Made by a program: the position numbers and the translations under genes
The notes under the pieces: model-generated
Database searches by the model: none
The model's input: the letters and a program-made list of their open reading frames with translations, nothing else
Told to the model about the DNA's origin: nothing
Part shown: piece after piece, positions 22,216-33,605 of the stretch
How positions within the stretch are numbered: the first letter of the stretch is position 1
Layout of the letters: the number at the start of each line of letters is the position of its first letter
Assembly (NCBI RefSeq): GCF_963082655.1
Contig: NC_081553.1
Location: 157,953,441 to 158,017,440 of the forward strand
Source: Stomoxys calcitrans
Taxonomy: Eukaryota > Arthropoda > Insecta > Diptera > Muscidae
Reading direction: 5' to 3'
DNA length: 64,000 nt

Positions 22216-22625
22216 TCCTTGTAAACAGAAGGACTAAATGAATTTACCTCCTATCCTATGGGGGTGGTTATAAAAATCCAATTTCGCTTAAAATCTACCA
22301 AAATCGAATGGGCCGTCCATCCGACCAAACCAAATTAAAAGTAATTCCTACCGATTTTGATAGAAAAAGCCCAACACGGCAACGCTGACACAGACCATTT
22401 TTGGTTTTACAACAAAAGAAACGTCGTTTTACCGTAGGCGATGCCGCTAAAGGGTATATTGCTTAATCTAAGTAAGTTAGTTCAATAATGCTACGTTTGT
22501 AGCTAACGTTTGATATGTTGAAACGAAATTTAGACCAATTTCGTAATAATAGTATTTTGTTTGTCGTAAACATTTTCCAAACGTTTCATTTTTTTGCAAT
22601 GTTTGCTGTGAAGAAAACCATAAGC

Positions 22626-23130
22626 CAATAGAACTGCAAAAAACTGAATTCTTTTTTAAGATAATATATAGTGTGATATTTTAATAATAATAAATAATTT
22701 CCATTATTCGCCAATTACGAAAATATTTCTGCAATTGCCTGAAATATATACATACATATATCATATTTAATAAAAAGTGAATCATGGGTAAAAACGATAT
22801 GTGGTAAAAATTAAATTTTCGTTGAAAATAACAAAGTGACCAAATACTACGCCATTGCCATAGCTTTTTTTATTTTTGTGTTCGTAGATTTATAAATTGG
22901 AATAGATTATCTGCATAAGGCCCATTTCCATCAATGGATATAGTGCTGTTAAAAATCTCAGCTCTTTGTATTCCCCTAACCGGGGAACTCCCAATTTGAG
23001 TTTAAAAATGTATTTAAGATGTTACGTAGTGTGATATTTTAATAATATTGAATAACTTTCATTGCACACCAACCTTCTTTTGTCTAAAAGTCAAAATGTT
23101 ACAGTTTGTTTGAGAATTTGTTTGATTGTA
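22626..23130 (+). repeat. Scaffold repeat, units 4 and 5 (head to tail)
   Basis: Unit 4 has its upstream block AGCCAATAGAACTGCAAA at 22623, core at 22671, GCAATTGCCTGAAATA near 22732, AACAAAGTGACCAAATAC near 22828 and GCCATTGCCATAG near 22850. Unit 5 core is at 23029, 358 bp later, and is truncated near 23085. This is one of the cleanest tandem pairs. Confidence 0.8.
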
Positions 23131-23224
23131 CAAATAATACATATGGACCTTAATTTAACCGATAAAAAGATTGACTTATAAGAACTCTTCAAACCATGTG
23201 ATTAATTGTTTTAATAATTTATTA

Positions 23225-24735
23225 TATAAAAACAAGTAAAAGCGTGCTAAGTTCGGCCGGGCCGAATCTTACATATATACCCTCCACCATGGATCGCATT
23301 TGTCGAGTTCTTTTCCCGGCATCTCTTCTTAGGCAAAAAAGGATATAAGAAAAGATTTGCTCTGCTATTAGAGCGATTTCAAGATATGGTCCGGTTTGGA
23401 CCACAATTAAATTATATGTTGGAGACCTGTGTAAAATGTCAGCCAATTCGAATAAGAATTGCGCCCTTTGTGAGCTCAAGAAGTTAAATAGAGAGATCGA
23501 TTTATATGGGAGCTGTATCGGGCTATATACCGATTCAGACCATAATAAACACGTATGTTAATGGTCATGAGAGAATCCGTCGTACAAAATTTCAGGCAAA
23601 TCAGATAATAATTGCGACCTCTAGAGGCTCAAGAAGTCAAGATCCCAGATCGGTTTATATGGCAGCTATATCAGGTTATGAACCGATTTGAACCATATTT
23701 GGCACAGTTGTTGGATATCATAACAAAATACTACGTGCCAAAATTCATTCAAATTGGATAAGAATTGCGCACTCTAGAGGGTCAAGAAGTCAAGACCCAA
23801 GATCGGTTTATATGGCAGCTGTATCAGGTTATGGACCGATTTAAACCATACTTGACACAGTTGTTGGATGTCATAACAAAACACGTCGTGCAAAATTTCA
23901 TTCCAATCGGATAAGAATTGCGCACTCTAGAGGCTCAAGAAGTCAAGACCCAAGATCGGTTTATATGGCAGCTATATCAGGTTATGGACCGATTTGAACC
24001 ATACTTGGCACAGTTGTTGGATATCGTAACAAAACACGTCGTGCAAAATTTCATTCCAATCGGATAAGAATTGCGCACTCTAGAGGCTCAAGAAGTCAAG
24101 ACCCAAGATCGGTTTATATGGCAGGTGTATCAGGTTATGGACCGATTTGAACCATACTTGGCACAGTTGTTGGATGTCATAGCAAAACACGTCGTGCAAA
24201 ATTTCATTCCAATCGGATAAGAATTGCGCACTCTAGAGGCTCAAGAAGTCAAGACCCAAGATCGGTTTATATGGCAGCTGTATCAGGTTATGGACCGATT
24301 TGAACCATACTTGGCACAGTTGTTGGATGTCATAACGAAACACGTCGTGCAAAATTTCATCCCAATCGGATAAGAATTGCGCACTCTAGAGGCTCAAGAA
24401 GTCAAGACCCAATATCGGTTTATATGGCAGCTATATCAAAACATGGACCGATATGGCCCATTTACAATACCAACCGACCTACACTAATAAGAAGTATTTG
24501 TGCAAAATTTCAAGCGGCTAGCTTTACTCCTTCGGAAGTTAGCGTGCTTTCGACAGACAGACGGACGGACGGACGGACGGACGGACGGACAGACGGACGG
24601 ACATGGCTAGATCGACATAAAATTTCACGACGATCAAGAATATATATACTTTATGGGGTCTCAGACGAATATTTCGAGTAGTTACAAACAGAATGACGAA
24701 ATTAGTATTATCTTATGGTGGAGGGTATAATAAGC
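23225..24735 (+). mobile_element. Mini-me-like retroposon with 153-bp tandem array
   Basis: Begins near AAACAAGTAAAAGCGTG and TTCGGCCGGGCCGAA. Short inverted ends ATACCCTCCACCAT (about 23277) and ATGGTGGAGGGTAT (about 24714) bound it. The body has a tandem array with exact 153-bp spacing (landmark AGTCAAGACCCAAGATCGG at 23788, 23941, 24094, 24247 and 24400; an older unit at 23635). Near 24553-24603 lies a (GACG)n/(GACA) tract, then CTAGATCGACATAAAATTTC and GATCAAGAATATATATA. The GTCY-type microsatellite plus this core is the hallmark of dipteran mini-me elements. Non-coding; the short frames inside are array shadows. Confidence 0.8.
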
Positions 24736-24794
24736 TTGTTCATTGTATCGCGGCAAAATTGAGCGAACTAACGGATCGACTACGTAAAATTTTT

Positions 24795-25440
24795 AGGTTA
24801 TGTTGAAAATAGGGTACAGATCTGCTCCATGCCACTATAGACACACACCTAAGCCAGTAATCGACTTGGTGTGCGATCCAATACTAAATAGTAACATTAA
24901 AAAAGAAAATCTTGTAATTGATAAAAATGCTTAATTGTTTTAAGTAGGTTCATGTCTGGTGTTGTTGCCCCACCTAAATGCCGGTATCTGTTAGCCGCGA
25001 AATCCGATCAATGACATAGGAAATGCTCCAACGTCTCATCCTCTTCCCCACATGCCCTACACATGCTATCACTTGCCGCGCCTATTTTGCATAAGTGAGC
25101 TCGTAGTCTTCTTTCTTTCGGTAACAGCCTCGTCTTCTCTCGATCTGGACCTCTCCATAAGATTTTCGTAGAGTTCGTAGCCCACGCTCTTAACTCGGAA
25201 TGCGTCGACCCATTAGGTTTCGACTGAACCAAGTTTATTGACTGCAGTCCTCTGGCCTTCACTGCCAAATCGGTTGCTCTTTCGTTTCCCTTTACTCCGC
25301 TATGGCGTGACACTCAAACAATGCGGACCGTGCCATCCTCAAAGAAGGCGTTTATATCCTTCTTACACTCCAAGACTGCTTGTGACATTACCGGCCTGGT
25401 TGATATTTCTGTTTGATAATGTAAAAAAAAACGCGAACAT
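24795..25440 (-). pseudogene. LINE 3' end with RNase H domain
   Basis: Minus-strand frames give QAVLECKKDINAFFEDGTV, a stop, then SRHSGVKGNERATDLAVKAR and a CRACGEEDETLEHFLCH zinc-knuckle-like motif. The same family as 2860-3612; the 3' region includes TCGACTTGGTGTGCG and ends at GGTTATGTTG near 24795. 5' truncated near 25440 inside RNase H. A stop lies next to the conserved PGHSG motif, which here reads SRHSG, and the ADELA Asp is changed to ATDLA. Confidence 0.85.
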
Positions 25441-26240
25441 TTGCATGTGGAGGTAACGATACTCCAACAACTTTTGTTGAAAAATAACGACAAAATTTGG
25501 TAATTTTTGCTGACTTTCAAAATGTTAATTGCTTTGTATAAGTACTAGTATTAAATCTACGGTATTAGATTTACAGCGTATAAAATCCGAAAGAGATTAT
25601 ATTTCGAAAAAGTTTAAAGGCAACTAAGCTGACAACCTTTCCTTGGAAAACTCATTACTTTTATAGCCACTGAGACACAGTTGCCACTAAAGTTTAACCC
25701 ATTACCGCCTGACCCATACCCATATATGTTTATATTAAAATGTTATAATTTTTAATTCTATTTCTAAAGAATAATCTTTTTTTTAATTTTTTGAAAAAAT
25801 TAAAAATTTTTTCTTGATTTTCTAAGTTGCTTAGTTTTAACTGCAAAAAATATTGCTGTTGATTTTTTATTCATTTAGCGCAAAAGTGGGCTTTAATGCT
25901 TCGTTTTGTTTTGAATGGATGCCGTCAAATGCTATAGGACACTTAAAGGGCCTTCGGAAATCTCATTCCCAAGTTTGTCAAAACAAGTTTTGTTTAAATT
26001 GTTTAAATGTGTCAAATTTTTGAGTTTGGCAAGTCAAATATGGTTTTATACAACCACAAACAATTTTATTTATCTATTTTGTAGAAACTTCATTGCATTA
26101 TATCTTTCCTAGCTTGAGCTCAAATTTTCGTGAGACATCTCCATTTTTAGGAATTTTTCTACTCATTCGGCGGTAATCAGTTAATTGCTATTTTCAATCA
26201 CCCGGTATTTCGGTAGCTGCCACTTTTATAGCTTTAATTC
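25441..26240. other. Interval without identifiable genes
   Basis: AT-rich. A 65-codon plus frame at 25915-26112 is hydrophobic but resembles nothing known. No inverted-repeat ends recognised. Confidence 0.35.
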
Positions 26241-26241
26241 A

Positions 26242-26470
26242 TTGGCATTTGACTAGCAGTAACTATGCCATTTTTAAAAATGGAACGATTCGAGCTTCAA
26301 CAACGCATTGAAATTATGAAAATTCACTACACAAATAGTGACACATTGAAATTCGTAAAATTTGTGAAATTATGGGCCTCGTAAAGCCCATTTCCACATC
26401 GGTGACTACGTCAACAAGCTATATTTCCGCACCTGGAGCTCGGAAAATTCTCACTCAAAGAAAAAAGTTA
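26242..26470 (+). pseudogene. Tc1/mariner-like transposase fragments, internally deleted
   Basis: From the ATG at 26280 the frame reads MERFELQQRIEIMKIHYTNS, a typical N-terminal start of Tc1-like transposases. After a deletion, 26386-26448 reads AHFHIGDYVNKLYFRTWSSE, the block that follows the second catalytic Asp. Most of the protein is missing between the two. This is a different family from the fold-back element at 7178, whose equivalent block is AHFWLNGYVNKQNCRIW. Confidence 0.75.
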
Positions 26471-27454
26471 GCTGAAAATAGCAAACAATGTCTGCTGAAT
26501 ATTAGTAATTTATTTCGCTGCTATTATAGAATTAGTTCTGCAATTTCTGAACAGCAGGCATATTGCTGAAAAGTTTGTTTGCTGAAAATGACTGCTACTT
26601 AATTATGCAGGGGATGTTAGAAGAGAAAATTAAGTACAAATGTAAATGTGTGTCTCAGTGGATGTTTATAATCACCACTGAATGCTTACTTCTCATAGTC
26701 TTTTTTCTTTTAATTTGAAAACAAAAGACCATGCCAGTCATGTACACATTAGTAGAGCAATAACAAAATAGACGGATCAGGTAGCTTGTTACCAGTAATA
26801 TTCCACAAATAAAAATAATCTAACAAAATGTCTAAAAAATGCCTAAAGTAATCAAAACAAATAACAGGCAACATAAAAATAGCATAACATTTTCTCAAGT
26901 AGATATATTGAGAAAAGTTTAAAATGTAAAATTTGACTCATTTTGATATCAAACCCCTCCGTTATCTTAAGACCAATATGGCCAAATTTTTTACTAAATT
27001 TAAAAATTTCTCCCAAGCAAAGAAGTTCCACGGGGATTTTTCCATTTTTTAGGCTTTAATTAAAGCTTTAAATGTTCAAACAACTTTAGGTCGTCACAGC
27101 CAAAATACTAAAAAAGTCGATTTTCAAGTAGTGCTATATTCACTGTTAAAAACCAAGTATTACGTCAAATTTTATTGCACATACGTGTATTCAGTATCAC
27201 TTCTTCTACAAAGCACAAAAATGAACATGAAAATATCTCTATTTCATCGGATTTTATGTAACCGGCAACATAAAAGTCCATTTTTCAAAAAAATCGAATT
27301 TTTCTAAAATTGTTGTTGTCGTCATCTTTAGTCATGAAAAACGACTTTACTTTAAAGGAAATTTCCATACCTTTTCCTATCTTTTTCTATTCCACTTGCC
27401 AAAATTTAGAAAAATTGCCGTAAACATGTGGGTTCCAGAGCAAAAATACCATAA
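26471..27454. other. Interval without identifiable genes
   Basis: 26480-26600 is rich in CTGCTGAA/TTGCTGAAAA phrases, which also occur near 28300, suggesting an old repeat. The remainder is AT-rich with no supported feature. Confidence 0.35.
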
Positions 27455-27720
27455 ATGGGGGTACGTTTGTATGGGACGTACATCTAAAGTTGAACCGATC
27501 TGGACCATATTCGGCACAGTTGCAGATATGTTTAATAAAATCGTCATATTCCAAATCGGATAAAATGTACGCTTTTATAAGCTTGAGATATATAATTTGG
27601 ACATTTCTCTATATGAAATATCAATTTCTATATTAAACATCCTAAGCTTATAAAATGCGTGTTTTTTATCCGATTTGCCTGAAATTTGGAGTGTATAGCT
27701 ACGCCAATGAAGAAAATACT
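27455..27720 (+). repeat. Mini-me-like repeat body fragment
   Basis: GGGTACGTTTGTATGGGAC, GAACCGATCTGGACCATATT and CAAATCGGATAAAATG are body phrases of the family. Ends and the (GACG)n tract are missing. Confidence 0.55.
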
Positions 27721-28202
27721 ATATAACATCTACTGTTTGTGTTGGTATTTTTTACGAATTTTTACGATATAAAAAAATGGCAGTGAAAATTCTGTGAGAC
27801 GTAAAGTAAATAACCAAGAACCAGAACTCTGCCTGAAAGTACGCATACTTGTTAGGCAGTCTCACCCGCATACCGATGTTGTGTGTATCGGAGTATAGCC
27901 CCAATCCAGTGCCTGTCTACCATAGTCTACCCACCTCATCCATAGTGTTCAAAAGGGAACCTTCACCGTATTCTGTCTCCTTCAGCATGCCGATCTCGGG
28001 CTAGAAGATGGTCGAAAAATCACGTAAAAGATTTTTTCTGCGAGATATATACAACGTAGCAATGTACGACCTTTGAAGCCCTCACACCCTTAAGATTTCT
28101 GATGATAATTATTTTATTCTTCTTAAAGCAAGCAGCTCTGCCGAAAATTAAAAAAATGAAATTTACAGCAAAAGGAAAAGAAAGAAAGGTACACATATTA
28201 GC
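27721..28202. other. Coding-like relic, unassigned
   Basis: 27830-28080 has higher GC and codon-like texture (ACTCTGCCTGAAAGTACG, ATGCCGATCTCGGGC) but no open frame or nameable domain. A LINE remnant is possible. Confidence 0.3.
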
Positions 28203-28310
28203 TGTGTTTTATTTTAGTACAGTCTCTGGTGTATAGTGCAGTGCAATGAAATTTGTATAAAAATGACATCTATCCAGGACAACGAAGTTCAGCAGACAAA
28301 AACTGCTGTT
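28203..28310. mobile_element. MITE kappa, left-end fragment
   Basis: CTGTGTTTTATTTTAGTAC followed by ATGACATCTATCCAGGACAA and CGAAGTT matches the left end of the element at 18600. The right end could not be located. Confidence 0.6.
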
Positions 28311-29440
28311 TAAGCAAACATTTTTGCTGTTTTGAATAAAAAATTTGGTTGAGTGTAGCATTAATGATTAGTTTGTATCGGAATATTAAGGCTTTCTTCT
28401 CTCTTGCTGCGCTAAGGAGAGTTGGAGCACTTGTTGAGCCCTGTTTCAAAACAAAAGCGTGCTCTACACGGTACACAATAGTCTTTGGGTAAGTAATGAA
28501 GTTACATGGCGTAGCAGAAATCATGATACACTAGCCAGTCAAACTCAACTTTTAAAAGTTCTATGCTATTCTTTGAATAAAAAGCATTGAATATGATCTC
28601 GAGCTGGAAGATGTTCGTGATTGTTAAAAAATTTTACAAACGTGTTATTGTGTCGTCTTGTCCCTGGTTGCATGTGAGACACACATTCTGGACGTTGGTG
28701 GCTTTCCACAACCAAAAGGAATTAAGGTGGTTGAACCGACTGGATCGGTGAAGATCTCACGACGTTTCCGGGCGGTGAGGGCTTTTTCAATAGATGGCGG
28801 TGGATGGCGATTTAAGGATTTATTTCTCCCGAATTTGACATAACTTGCAGTGAGCGGAGTAACTGCAACCAAATGTGGCAGCAAGAACTTTGTGATATTT
28901 GATAGTCTATACTTCATATAAGACTTATAGCATATCAATGAGTGCTGCTGGATTTAACTTTTGAACTTTAGTATCCAAGTCCGAACGGCGAATATTAAAA
29001 TATTAACCTCATATCTTGATTAACCTCATATCATATAGCAATACTTCCATTTTCTTTTATCGCTTATAAAACAGAAAAACTAATGAAAAACCATATAGAA
29101 TAGAATATTCTTGCACGACTTTATCCAGCTGACATATAATGAAAAGGGTCACGCAATTAACACCAAGATGAGGTGAGCAAATCTTCCAGTCTGCCGCTTT
29201 GTAAGTCTTGCGAAATGTTCAAACAGTCAAACGTTATTGTAAATCAAAGCGATTTTGTTCCTGTGTTAAATTACTTCCGATTGTAAAAAATTCATTTTCA
29301 TTGTGAAATCCATTCCATTGTGAAAAATCTTGAAACCAACCTACCTCTGTATATGTGGTAATTACTACCAAAATATTGCTCAAATTTGTGTGAAAATGCC
29401 AAATTTCATCGCCAAGGCCCTCGTTATACCATCAGTATGT
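28311..29440. other. Interval with a SINE scrap, otherwise unassigned
   Basis: 28931-28992 (ATCAATGAGTGCTGCTGG, AAGTCCGAACGGCG) is a scrap of minus-strand SINE. 28640-28910 has a minus frame of 97 codons and coding-like composition without a domain I can name. The rest is AT-rich. Confidence 0.4.
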
Positions 29441-29443
29441 ACT

Positions 29444-30780
29444 AGGTTAGGTTGAGAAGAGTGTACGGATATTAATCCGCCCCATGCCACTATGGACATA
29501 AACCTAAGCCATTAATCGGCTTGTTGTGCGCTCTAAATACTAAAAAAGTAACCTCGAAAAAGAAAATCTATGTTAGGAATTCCGTGCTACTTAAAAAATT
29601 CTTAATTGTTTTCCATGCCCTTTCGGCCCTCCTGCAAAGCTGGTTTAGATCCTTACCCATAAGAAGTATTATAACATCGTCTCCTCAGCAGACGGGTTTA
29701 AATCCCTCCTCAGTCAGTCACCCATAGGCGTGCCTTGTGCCATTTTCTCCCTTATATATTAATGTCATGGGATCCACAATTTATATGGTTTATCCAGTCT
29801 CTAAGGACCGGGTCCACCCGGTACTGGTCTAAGGATTGGATCAGTGTGTCGGTCAATGTCATTGTGTACGTTTTGGAATAGAAGGATTCTACTATTTTAT
29901 GCCCAACCTCGCACAGGGCAGTCTCTACAGACCTTCCCTCGACATAGGTATGCTGTTTGTATTTGAGCAGTTCGCTGGATGTCCTACTCTACATCATGGT
30001 GTCCACAATACGTTCCATGGTTTTCTGTAGAAAGGACGTAAGGCTTATAGGTCTAAAGGTCTTTGGTGTCGCATAACTTGCCTTGTCGGGCTTGGATATA
30101 GATACCACCCTTGCCTCCTGCCAGGCTTTCGGAGTATATGCAAGTCCCATGCACGCTGTAAAAATATTGGTCAGGTGGGGCGCCAGATAGTCCGCCTCTT
30201 AAATGGTTTGAAGCTCCCTAAGGATTCCTTCACCATGAATTCTGTAATGATAAGCCTTCGATCAACCTCATTAATCCAAGACTCCGGTGTCTCCATGAGT
30301 CCCGTCGTATCCTGTGGAAAATGGGTTTTCATCAAAAGCCTCAACATGTCCTCCGTTCTCTCTGCTCTCATTCCCATGTCGTCTACTAACGTTTCAGCTT
30401 GGACATGTGTTTTCGAGAGACTTTTTCTTCTTGGCGTCGCCATTAACGCTATAGACCTGTTCGCAGAAATGCTTCCAGAAGGGACGTTTTGCCGCTCTGA
30501 TAATCTTATTGTATTCCTTTAGTCGTGTGTAATACACATTCCAATAAACTTCCGCCTTTTTACGAAGTGCTCTGTTAAAAAAAGTCTACGGACCTCTTTC
30601 CCAATATTGCGAATCTCCCCGGTCATCCAGGGTTTTTCTTGGACTGTTTTCCTTTCCCGAAGAGGACAACTATCTTCGAAAGACCCCACCAGTGCAGTCG
30701 TAATCCTGTTGACATTGTCGTCAATGTCTTCATTCTTGGTCAATCTAAATTATCTTGCCCAAGTTTTCTTCTGAGTAGTT
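29444..30780 (-). pseudogene. LINE with RT fragment and 3' tail (I/R1/LOA group)
   Basis: On the minus strand, from 30743: the inter-domain region (REKTVQEKPWMTGEIRNIGK), a linker (about 30171-30443), then RT motifs AWQEARVVSISKPDKASYAT and FRPISLTSFLQKTMERIVDT at about 30150-29990, then VEGRSVETALCEV near 29930. The frame then degrades, and after an internal deletion near 29690-29840 the 3' tail joins (AATCGGCTTGTTGTGCGC near 29514, ending at AGGTTAGGTTG near 29444). It is 5' truncated in the segment after the endonuclease and lacks the catalytic YxDD region. The tail is the same family as at 2.9 and 24.8 kb. Confidence 0.85.
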
Positions 30781-30799
30781 TTAGTTTAAATTTTAACTC

Positions 30800-31068
30800 A
30801 CATGGCATACAAAAATTTACCCACATAAAAGTTATATTCTTTGTTAATAACCCATTAACCAATAGAACTGCAATCATATGTTTTAATATACTTTAGTGTG
30901 ATATTTTAATAATAATGGATAACTTTCATTGCAAACAAATCAAAGATAAAGTTCTGCAATTACCTGAAATAGAAATTAAGGTTTTTTTAAATTAATTACA
31001 CTTATCCACGCAAAGTTTGGTTGTAACCTCATTTATCTTGAAAATGTCAAAGTGACCAAATACAAAGG
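30800..31068 (+). repeat. Scaffold repeat, unit 6 (5' part)
   Basis: Upstream block CATTAACCAATAGAACTGCA near 30853, core at 30896, GCAATTACCTGAAATA near 30957, CTTGAAAATGTC and AAAGTGACCAAATAC up to 31065. The 3' part resumes at 32542 (TAACGCTATTGTCGTAG, ATAGTTTTATAAATAAG to about 32600). The lambda element lies between the two parts. Confidence 0.8.
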
Positions 31069-32541
31069 GTCGTATTCACAAAACTATGAAGTGCGTACCA
31101 CCTACACGGAAAAAAATAATTAGTTTCTCATAAAGTTTCGAAAAAAACGTTGAGCTTTGTTTACGATAAAAGTACATGTTTTTACGATACATTTTTGCAA
31201 GAATTTGTGACAAATATAAAGTTTTCTTTACCCTGACAATACCTTTCGTTCTTGATATGTAGAACTTCTTATTCGGAATTTCAACTAGTTTTTCTTTATT
31301 TATGAATTAATTTGACGTCATTTTGATAGAATGTGCAGATTGAAAAGTATGCCAAGTTCAATTAAATGTTGAAACATAATTCAAACTCAAAATTTACTAA
31401 TTTCATGCAGATATCAGATGACTACTTCACAACATAATTTGATACACAATTATATTAAAGGCCTTCCATGTTAGCACAATTCCATTATGGTTTCGTAGTA
31501 TGATCTGGTGTATTCGTTATGCTTTAAATAAATCATAAATTACTTATGTGAGTTATTGATTTCGCCCATTTAAATACCTTCTTTGGGATGGACATTTTTT
31601 GTCGCGTAAATTTTACCAAACTATATATGTGCAATTTCTAATGTCAAGTTTTCTTGTGCCTGGCGGTCATGTGTCTAATGATTTTTGGCATAGGACTTAC
31701 CAGCATTTTTGTCCCGCACTCGACTGAGCTGCTCAATATACTGACTCTTTGCTCACTCAAAACAAAAAAGGAAAAAAACTTGTGCTAATTGTTCCTGGAA
31801 GTGGTTCGCGTACATCGTTTGCTAGCAGAAGAGAGTGGGGCAGTGCGTGAGTGCGAGCAAAATTTTGAGAGTTTGGTAATTGAGAGCGTGCACTTTTTTA
31901 CTGGAGGTTTTTTTCACCAGCAATTTGAAGCATCGAACAGCTGTTTTATGAAAACCAGCTGTTTAATTGAACTCTCCTGCAAATTTTTATTGGCAAATGT
32001 GTGACTATACCAGTGGCAATTGTAATTATGTACAAGCCCAAGGCCTTGCTTGAGATTATATTCTTGTGTACGTACACAGCAGTTTGCAATATTAACGCAG
32101 TGTGCAATATTATAAGTATTTTCGCCCATCACTGGTTTATGAGCTCAAAACTCACTCATTCTCTCTAGTACGAGTAGGATAGACATAAGAGAATAAATAA
32201 TAATAATAATCATTTGCACGTAACGAAACACTTTTGCAATCAGAGAGATTTTGATTTTACAATAAAAGAACGGCCCTTTTACCGTAGGTGAACATGCTAA
32301 GGGATTTACAATAAACAAAGTAAGTTATGTCCAAAAATACTACGTTTATGGCTTATGTTTGATAAGTTGAAGAGAAACGCAACACGATTACAATAGAAGA
32401 AAAACTTTTTAATAAAAGTATTTTGTTTGTCCCAAAAACATCCCAAACGCTATCTTTTTTTGCGTGTACTTGACAGTTCTATAAAGGAAATATATCAAAT
32501 AAATCTACTTTAAGGTTGCATTAAGTTTTGTGAATACGGTG
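31069..32541. mobile_element. Inverted-repeat element lambda (1.47 kb) inside a scaffold unit
   Basis: Left end GTCGTATTCACAAAACT and reversed right end ACCGTATTCACAAAACTT match over about 16 bp. It interrupts scaffold unit 6 between CCAAATAC and TAACGC. The interior has no transposase-like frame; the 71-codon frame at 31789-32004 shows no domain. Parts recur at 21060-21300, 22395-22625 and 19535-19590. Non-autonomous, class unknown. Confidence 0.65.
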
Positions 32542-32603
32542 TAACGCTATTGTCGTAGTTTTAATAAATCCCGTGTTTATAGTTTTATAAATAAGTATTA
32601 GGA

Positions 32604-32660
32604 TCCACAGGGCGCAAAGGTTAGCATGCTGAATGGCTGTGTTTGATTTCTGAAAAGAAC
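32604..32660 (+). mobile_element. Possible SINE head fragment
   Basis: GGCGCAAAGGTTAGCATGCT resembles the A-box region of the tRNA-derived SINE. The following B box is decayed (GTTTGATTTC) and no body follows. Confidence 0.35.
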
Positions 32661-32700
32661 ATTAAAATAACTTAAAAGCTTAAAGTTTTATTGTACCTCA

Positions 32701-33357
32701 TTGTCATGGTTAAAAAATAAACATAAATTTTGCATAAAACAAATAACCAATGCAATTAATGATGTTAGATCAGCGCTTTCTTTCTCAGTCAATAAAACAA
32801 TAAAATGTTACCAGACCACGGCAGTATTTGCTGTAATAAAAACCGAACTAAACTTTATACTTAAAAAGCTCTACAATTTGAATGTTATTTTACCCACACA
32901 AATAAAATATATGCTGACCCATTCGTTGCTGATGCCTCATATATTGTATGGTGCTGAGGTATATTCCGGATCCAATAGGACTAATCTGCTTAGGCTTCAG
33001 AAGTGTTTCCACAGCATACTACGGTTTGTTTACGGTCGTCGTTGTAGACGAGACTACGAATACTTTGCGAAACAATTACTTGGATGTTCTTTTGAGCACT
33101 TTCTCAATATTAGATGCCTCTGCTTTTTCTTCAATATCCTTAAGTACCGTGAACCCAGTTACCTTCTTCCTTACTTTCAATTCTTGCATTCAACCCTCGA
33201 ACTCTCAAATTCGTATTGAAAGTTTCAATCATGTTGTATTTGAAAGATCTCTTGTAATTCGCTTGTCTAGGCTATGGAATACTCTTCCTTCTAGTCTTAA
33301 AAACATCTCAGTATGTCAACAAACTTTTAAGCCTAAGCTAATCCAAAATTTCTTATA
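32701..33357 (+). pseudogene. Non-LTR retrotransposon RT C-terminus
   Basis: The frame from 32701 has YMLTHSLLMPHILYGAEVYS and a FVYGRRCRRDYEYFAKQLLG segment, then a frameshift near 33130-33150 into the frame that ends at 33357 with SRLWNTLPSSLKNISVCQQT. The LWN-LP-S--FK end is typical of the C-terminus of CR1/jockey-like RTs. No catalytic motifs are included. This family differs from the RTE and RNase-H-bearing LINEs in the window. Assignment to a clade is uncertain. Confidence 0.7.
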
Positions 33358-33605
33358 GGCAACTGAATTCATTTTCATCACTGATAATATCTCACATTTG
33401 CGGCTTTTTCTTGCTGTTTGAACGGATAATTGTGCGTTAGACAATGTAACTATTTTTTTAACATTTTTTTACATTCAATAAATTTGTCAGTTATTTATTT
33501 TAGTGATAGTATTATATTAGATTTTAATATTGATTTTTGTATTCTAAAAACCTGAAAATCTTCCAATCTATCAATGTAAAGCCCGGGTGGGCGATGTTTG
33601 ATTAA

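Larger units (their letters stand above)
20960..22625 (+). repeat. Diverged copy of the lambda element, disrupted
   Basis: 21060-21300 matches 31985-32240 (CACTTTTGCNAT, GGTTTTACAA, CAATTATGTAC, TATTCTTGTGTAC-like). 22395-22625 matches 32240-32470 (TTTTACCGTAGG, AATACTACGTTTNTGGCT, AGTATTTTGTTTGTC). The two parts are separated here by an alpha MITE, a mini-me tail and unassigned sequence. The alignment is by eye. Confidence 0.5.

Noticed and set aside
23600..24420. CRISPR-like array
   Set aside because: The units are contiguous 153-bp repeats without repeat-spacer structure, in an animal genome, within a retroposon-like element.
24553..24605. (GACG)n tract as an independent microsatellite of interest
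   Set aside because: It is the standard internal microsatellite of mini-me-like elements and is reported with that element.
32701..33219. A host gene of 172 codons
   Set aside because: It is the C-terminal part of a non-LTR reverse transcriptase, with the true end in a shifted frame at 33357.
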